Origin: an uncultured Alphaproteobacteria bacterium
GTDB lineage: Bacteria; Pseudomonadota; Alphaproteobacteria; Rs-D84
Reading direction: 5' to 3'
NCBI GenBank assembly: GCA_947589625.1
Contig: CANQCM010000039.1
Span: 1-8,469 of the forward strand
DNA length: 8,469 nucleotides
Shown here: one piece after another, positions 6,576 to 8,469 of the stretch
How positions within the stretch are numbered: the first letter of the stretch is position 1
Layout of the letters: each line of letters starts with the position of its first letter
Position numbers and translations under genes: made by a program
Notes under the pieces: generated by a model
Database searches by the model: none
What the model was told of the DNA's origin: nothing
The model's input: the letters and a program-made list of their open reading frames with translations, nothing else

Positions 6576-6623
6576 ATTATATCATAACTTTACAAATAAT
6601 AAAAGCATTTAGTGCGTTGACAA
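6576..6623 (-). promoter_or_regulatory. Putative promoter(s) of the 370/581-aa operon
   Basis: Two candidates lie in tandem on the minus strand. The first is an extended -10, TGATATAAT (6584-6576), with start near 6569 and no clear -35. The second is TTGTCA (6623-6618), 16 nt, TATTAT (6601-6596), with start near 6589. Both lie between the terminator of the upstream barrel gene and the Shine-Dalgarno. Sequence alone does not decide between them. Confidence 0.5.
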
Positions 6624-6628
6624 AAATC

Positions 6629-6654
6629 AAAAAAAATCCCATCTTGCGATGGGA
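6629..6654 (-). terminator. Rho-independent terminator of the 365-aa barrel gene
   Basis: On the minus strand, TCCCATC, loop GCAA, GATGGGA is followed by a run of eight T. The 7-bp stem is capped by a stable GNRA loop. It lies 37 nt after the stop codon and separates the two barrel transcription units. Confidence 0.92.
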
Positions 6655-6691
6655 CTTTGTCCAATATAAGTTATTTTTTATTTTAGTGTCA

Positions 6692-7789
6692 TCAGAACAT
6701 AAAGTTCAAACGAACACCGACTTCTGCCTTCAGGTCTGTGCCATTTTGGCTCATTGCATGGGCTGTATCTAATGTATATTCGCCATACAACGCAACCTGA
6801 GTTGTATCTGTCAATTGTGTTGCAACTGACAAACCGATGATATATTCATCAAAACCATCGTTCAAGTCATGTAATGCTTGCAAGAACATTGGTTCCAACG
6901 CTGCGGCGGCACCCAGTTCTGTTGCGATGCTTTCAACGCCTTGGTCTGCATGGTGATTATATTTGAACCACAATCCAGACGACCAACGTTCAGACCATTG
7001 ATAGAACACATTTGCACCCGCATTAACTTCGGTTGTTGATTTCATATCAACAGACACTTCATATGGAATAGCCATTGCCAAACTTGACATATCTGTTGAA
7101 ATTGCAGAATATGACGTCTTCATCATAGTCGCCAGTTGTGTCATAGCCGCAGGCATTGTGCGCACACGAATTAAGTTATTGTCTGAACCAAATGTGCGCA
7201 ATACTTCTACAAATGCACTGGTGGTCAATTTATCTGTCCAGTGTTGACCAATGCGGGTACCAACATGGAATCCCCATAATCCATTTGAATAGTTATCATA
7301 TTGGAATACGCCTTGTGCGGGTTGCAGACTCATAATATTAAACTGACCGCGCATTTTACCAACGCCGCCCAAATGCCAGTCTGCATAAACGTCCCAATCA
7401 AAACCATTGTCTAATTCCAGCATACGAAATGTTGTGCCAATACGACCAGCAGACAAACCTGTGCGGTCAATATCGTCATCGTGCGTATATTGCACAGACC
7501 CATGAATTGCCCAGCGGTCTGTGATACCGTATCCGATTTCTTCTTGAATACGAATGATTGGAAATTCAACTTTGCCGTCACGATTGCGCAATTTGTGTGC
7601 GCGTGAATCATCAGCAATTTTTAACATAACACTGTTTGACAACTTGGAATAAAAAGTATTTTGTGCTGGCATATACAGTGGGTTTTCCATGTTCTGGGCA
7701 GAATAATTCATCACCCCTGGAACATGTGCAGCCATTGCAGGCGTACCAATTACGGTCGCCGCCATCGCCACTTTCAACGATTTTTTCAT
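6692..7789 (-). CDS. Outer-membrane beta-barrel protein (365 aa)
   Basis: The start chosen is the internal ATG at 7789: AAGGAG lies 6 nt before it, and it opens a textbook signal peptide, MKKSLKVAMAATVIGTPAMA, cleaved before AHVPG. A 16-residue extension to an upstream ATG at 7837 is open but places residues ahead of the signal peptide. The mature protein has barrel-like alternating strands throughout: WAIHGSVQYTHDD, DWDVYADWHLGGVG, LWGFHVGTRIGQHW, EVNAGANVFYQWSERW, SGLWFKYNHHADQG, TTQVALYGEYTL and LKAEVGVRLNFMF. It ends in Phe, and short turns contain Asp/Asn. A Met/Ala/Ser-rich helical-looking insert spans about 211-242. There are no cysteines. It resembles a 12-strand-or-so transporter or porin, but I cannot assign a family or substrate. 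Monocistronic, with its own promoter and terminator. Confidence 0.87.
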   Translation of the reverse strand: MKKSLKVAMAATVIGTPAMAAHVPGVMNYSAQNMENPLYMPAQNTFYSKLSNSVMLKIADDSRAHKLRNRDGKVEFPIIRIQEEIGYGITDRWAIHGSVQYTHDDDIDRTGLSAGRIGTTFRMLELDNGFDWDVYADWHLGGVGKMRGQFNIMSLQPAQGVFQYDNYSNGLWGFHVGTRIGQHWTDKLTTSAFVEVLRTFGSDNNLIRVRTMPAAMTQLATMMKTSYSAISTDMSSLAMAIPYEVSVDMKSTTEVNAGANVFYQWSERWSSGLWFKYNHHADQGVESIATELGAAAALEPMFLQALHDLNDGFDEYIIGLSVATQLTDTTQVALYGEYTLDTAHAMSQNGTDLKAEVGVRLNFMF

Positions 7790-7823
7790 TATTTTCTCCT
7801 TGGTTTCGTTGATTTCCACAGCC

Positions 7824-7837
7824 CCCATTATTGGCAA
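7824..7837 (+). repeat. 14-bp direct repeat, copy 1
   Basis: CCCATTATTGGCAA is identical to the copy at 7861-7874. The two are 37 nt apart start to start. This copy covers about +2 to +16 of the predicted minus-strand transcript. It ends in TTGGCAA, an odd palindrome (TTG-S-CAA). Confidence 0.85.
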
Positions 7838-7845
7838 GACTGGGG

Positions 7846-7874
7846 GTTATACCCATACCGCCCATTATTGGCAA
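7846..7874 (-). promoter_or_regulatory. Promoter of the 365-aa barrel gene
   Basis: On the minus strand TTGCCA (7874-7869) is followed after exactly 17 nt by TATAAC (7851-7846). The predicted start is near 7839, leaving a leader of about 50 nt with AAGGAG at its end. The -35 lies inside one copy of a 14-bp direct repeat; the other copy lies at the transcript start. Confidence 0.65.
7861..7874 (+). repeat. 14-bp direct repeat, copy 2
   Basis: An exact second copy of CCCATTATTGGCAA. On the minus strand its first six bases (TTGCCA) form the -35 of the barrel-gene promoter. With copy 1 it brackets the -10 region, as expected for operator sites, though no regulator is identified. Confidence 0.85.
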
Positions 7875-7959
7875 CAGTATGTTTTGGCGATATAACCAAG
7901 AACAAGGGTACAAGTTCCTAGGAAGATTGTCAAAGATTCTTTATATCTTGACAGAATAC
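7875..7959. other. Intergenic spacer between divergent genes
   Basis: Together with the flanking promoters, the gap between the 365-aa barrel gene and the 154-aa gene is about 208 nt. In this central part I see no hairpin terminator, no small gene with a ribosome-binding site, and no further convincing promoter. TTGTCA (7927-7932) and TTGACA (7948-7953) lack matching -10 elements at the right spacing. Confidence 0.5.
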
Positions 7960-7988
7960 TTGAAATGTCATTGGTGGTAACTTATAAT
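7960..7988 (+). promoter_or_regulatory. Promoter of the 154-aa gene
   Basis: TTGAAA (7960-7965) is followed after 17 nt by a perfect TATAAT (7983-7988). The predicted start is near 7995, within a few bases of the ATG at 7998. The ATG at 7965 would lie inside this promoter and would not be transcribed from it. Confidence 0.65.
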
Positions 7989-7997
7989 AATAATGAA

Positions 7998-8462
7998 ATG
8001 GAACAGGAAACAAAAAATCTTGAACAAACTGACATTCTGCGCACGCAATATATGCGCCTGTTTGACAATCTGGCAATGGTCAATTGGTTGCGCGGCATGA
8101 CGCGCGGTGCGGCATGGTATAACGCATTAATGCAAATTCACGCATTTTTGTCTGGGAAAAATCCATATAACCCTGTTATTAAATCACTGTGCGAAATTTT
8201 TGCCACACATCGCCCAGAACAATCGCGCCACATTATGCTGGATAAAAATCGCGATGAAATATGCGATATTGACACTGTTGCGCGCCATCAAATAAATATC
8301 AACGCAACGAAAAATATTTATGACGCGCTGAATAAAATAAATTCTGAAATTGATAAATCGGTGGCGCATAACAATGCAAAACTAAATCGCAACACGCAAC
8401 GCGCAATGATTCAATGGCACATTGCGAACGCGCGTAAAAACACGCACACAAAACAACACTAG
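7998..8462 (+). CDS. Hypothetical basic helical protein (154 aa)
   Basis: I do not recognise this protein. The frame is open from an ATG at 7965 (165 aa), but that codon overlaps the -35 of a strong promoter. The ATG at 7998 is preferred, giving MEQETKNLEQ as the start. Neither start has a Shine-Dalgarno; with transcription predicted near 7995 the message may be almost leaderless. The sequence looks mostly helical: residues about 10-55 contain aromatic and hydrophobic positions (YMRLFDNLAMVNWLRG, AWYNALMQIHAFL). Residues 100-154 are rich in Asn, Lys, His and Arg, ending in the basic tail NARKNTHTKQH. There is no signal peptide or membrane segment, and only two cysteines. A nucleic-acid-binding role is possible from composition alone. 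It is transcribed divergently from the 365-aa barrel gene and ends with TAG 7 nt before the window edge. Confidence 0.7.
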   Translation: MEQETKNLEQTDILRTQYMRLFDNLAMVNWLRGMTRGAAWYNALMQIHAFLSGKNPYNPVIKSLCEIFATHRPEQSRHIMLDKNRDEICDIDTVARHQININATKNIYDALNKINSEIDKSVAHNNAKLNRNTQRAMIQWHIANARKNTHTKQH

Positions 8463-8469
8463 TTTATTT

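Noticed and set aside
6617..6645. Perfect TTGACA on the plus strand at 6617-6622
   Set aside because: No -10 element lies 16-18 nt downstream, and it would read into the antisense of the barrel gene; it only mirrors the minus-strand -35.
7790..7837. Upstream ATG extending the 365-aa barrel protein by 16 residues
   Set aside because: It would put charged residues ahead of a perfect signal peptide. It lacks a good ribosome-binding site, while AAGGAG sits correctly before the ATG at 7789.
7895..7920. CAAG-rich stretch with apparent GAAC/GTTC inverted repeat
   Set aside because: The arms are only four bases and the inner bases do not pair; this is not distinguishable from chance.

Overview
The window looks like ordinary chromosome from a Gram-negative, AT-leaning bacterium. 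Gram-negative character rests on two probable outer-membrane beta-barrel proteins with signal peptides and C-terminal phenylalanines, plus a secreted glycine-zipper protein. A clostridial-type 2[4Fe-4S] ferredoxin hints at anaerobic or microaerobic metabolism. Tryptophan is encoded by TGG, and stops are TAA or TAG where checked, so the code is standard. The general look is compatible with uncultured host-associated Alphaproteobacteria such as the RF32-type gut lineages. That placement is a guess from style, not from a search.

Left part (1-1260), minus strand: an 88-residue protein of unknown function, then lgt (prolipoprotein diacylglyceryl transferase) 3 nt behind it, then a tRNA-Ser(UGA) with encoded CCA. 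Middle part (1206-3655), plus strand: a Bax inhibitor-1/YccA-type membrane protein and a small ferredoxin in one operon that ends at a strong terminator. Next comes a single-gene glycyl-tRNA synthetase of the homodimeric (alpha2) type with its own promoter and terminator. The lgt and BI-1 operons diverge from a 71-nt gap in which two promoter-like sequences overlap.

Right part (3683-7874), minus strand: an outer-membrane barrel protein gene (365 aa) with its own promoter and terminator. Downstream lies a two-gene operon encoding a second barrel protein (370 aa) and a 581-aa secreted protein with glycine-zipper segments and eight cysteines. The Shine-Dalgarno of the 581-aa gene overlaps the stop codon of the barrel gene, so the two are probably made together. 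At the far right, a divergent gene for a 154-aa basic helical protein of unknown function sits behind a near-consensus promoter whose predicted transcription start falls almost on its start codon.

I see no CRISPR array, insertion sequence, phage gene, toxin-antitoxin pair or known defence system. The parts most likely to be undescribed are the 370/581-aa envelope operon, the repeat-bearing promoter of the 365-aa barrel gene and the small orphan genes at 923-1189 and 7998-8462. The homodimeric GlyRS with an altered ATP-site motif is also worth a check.
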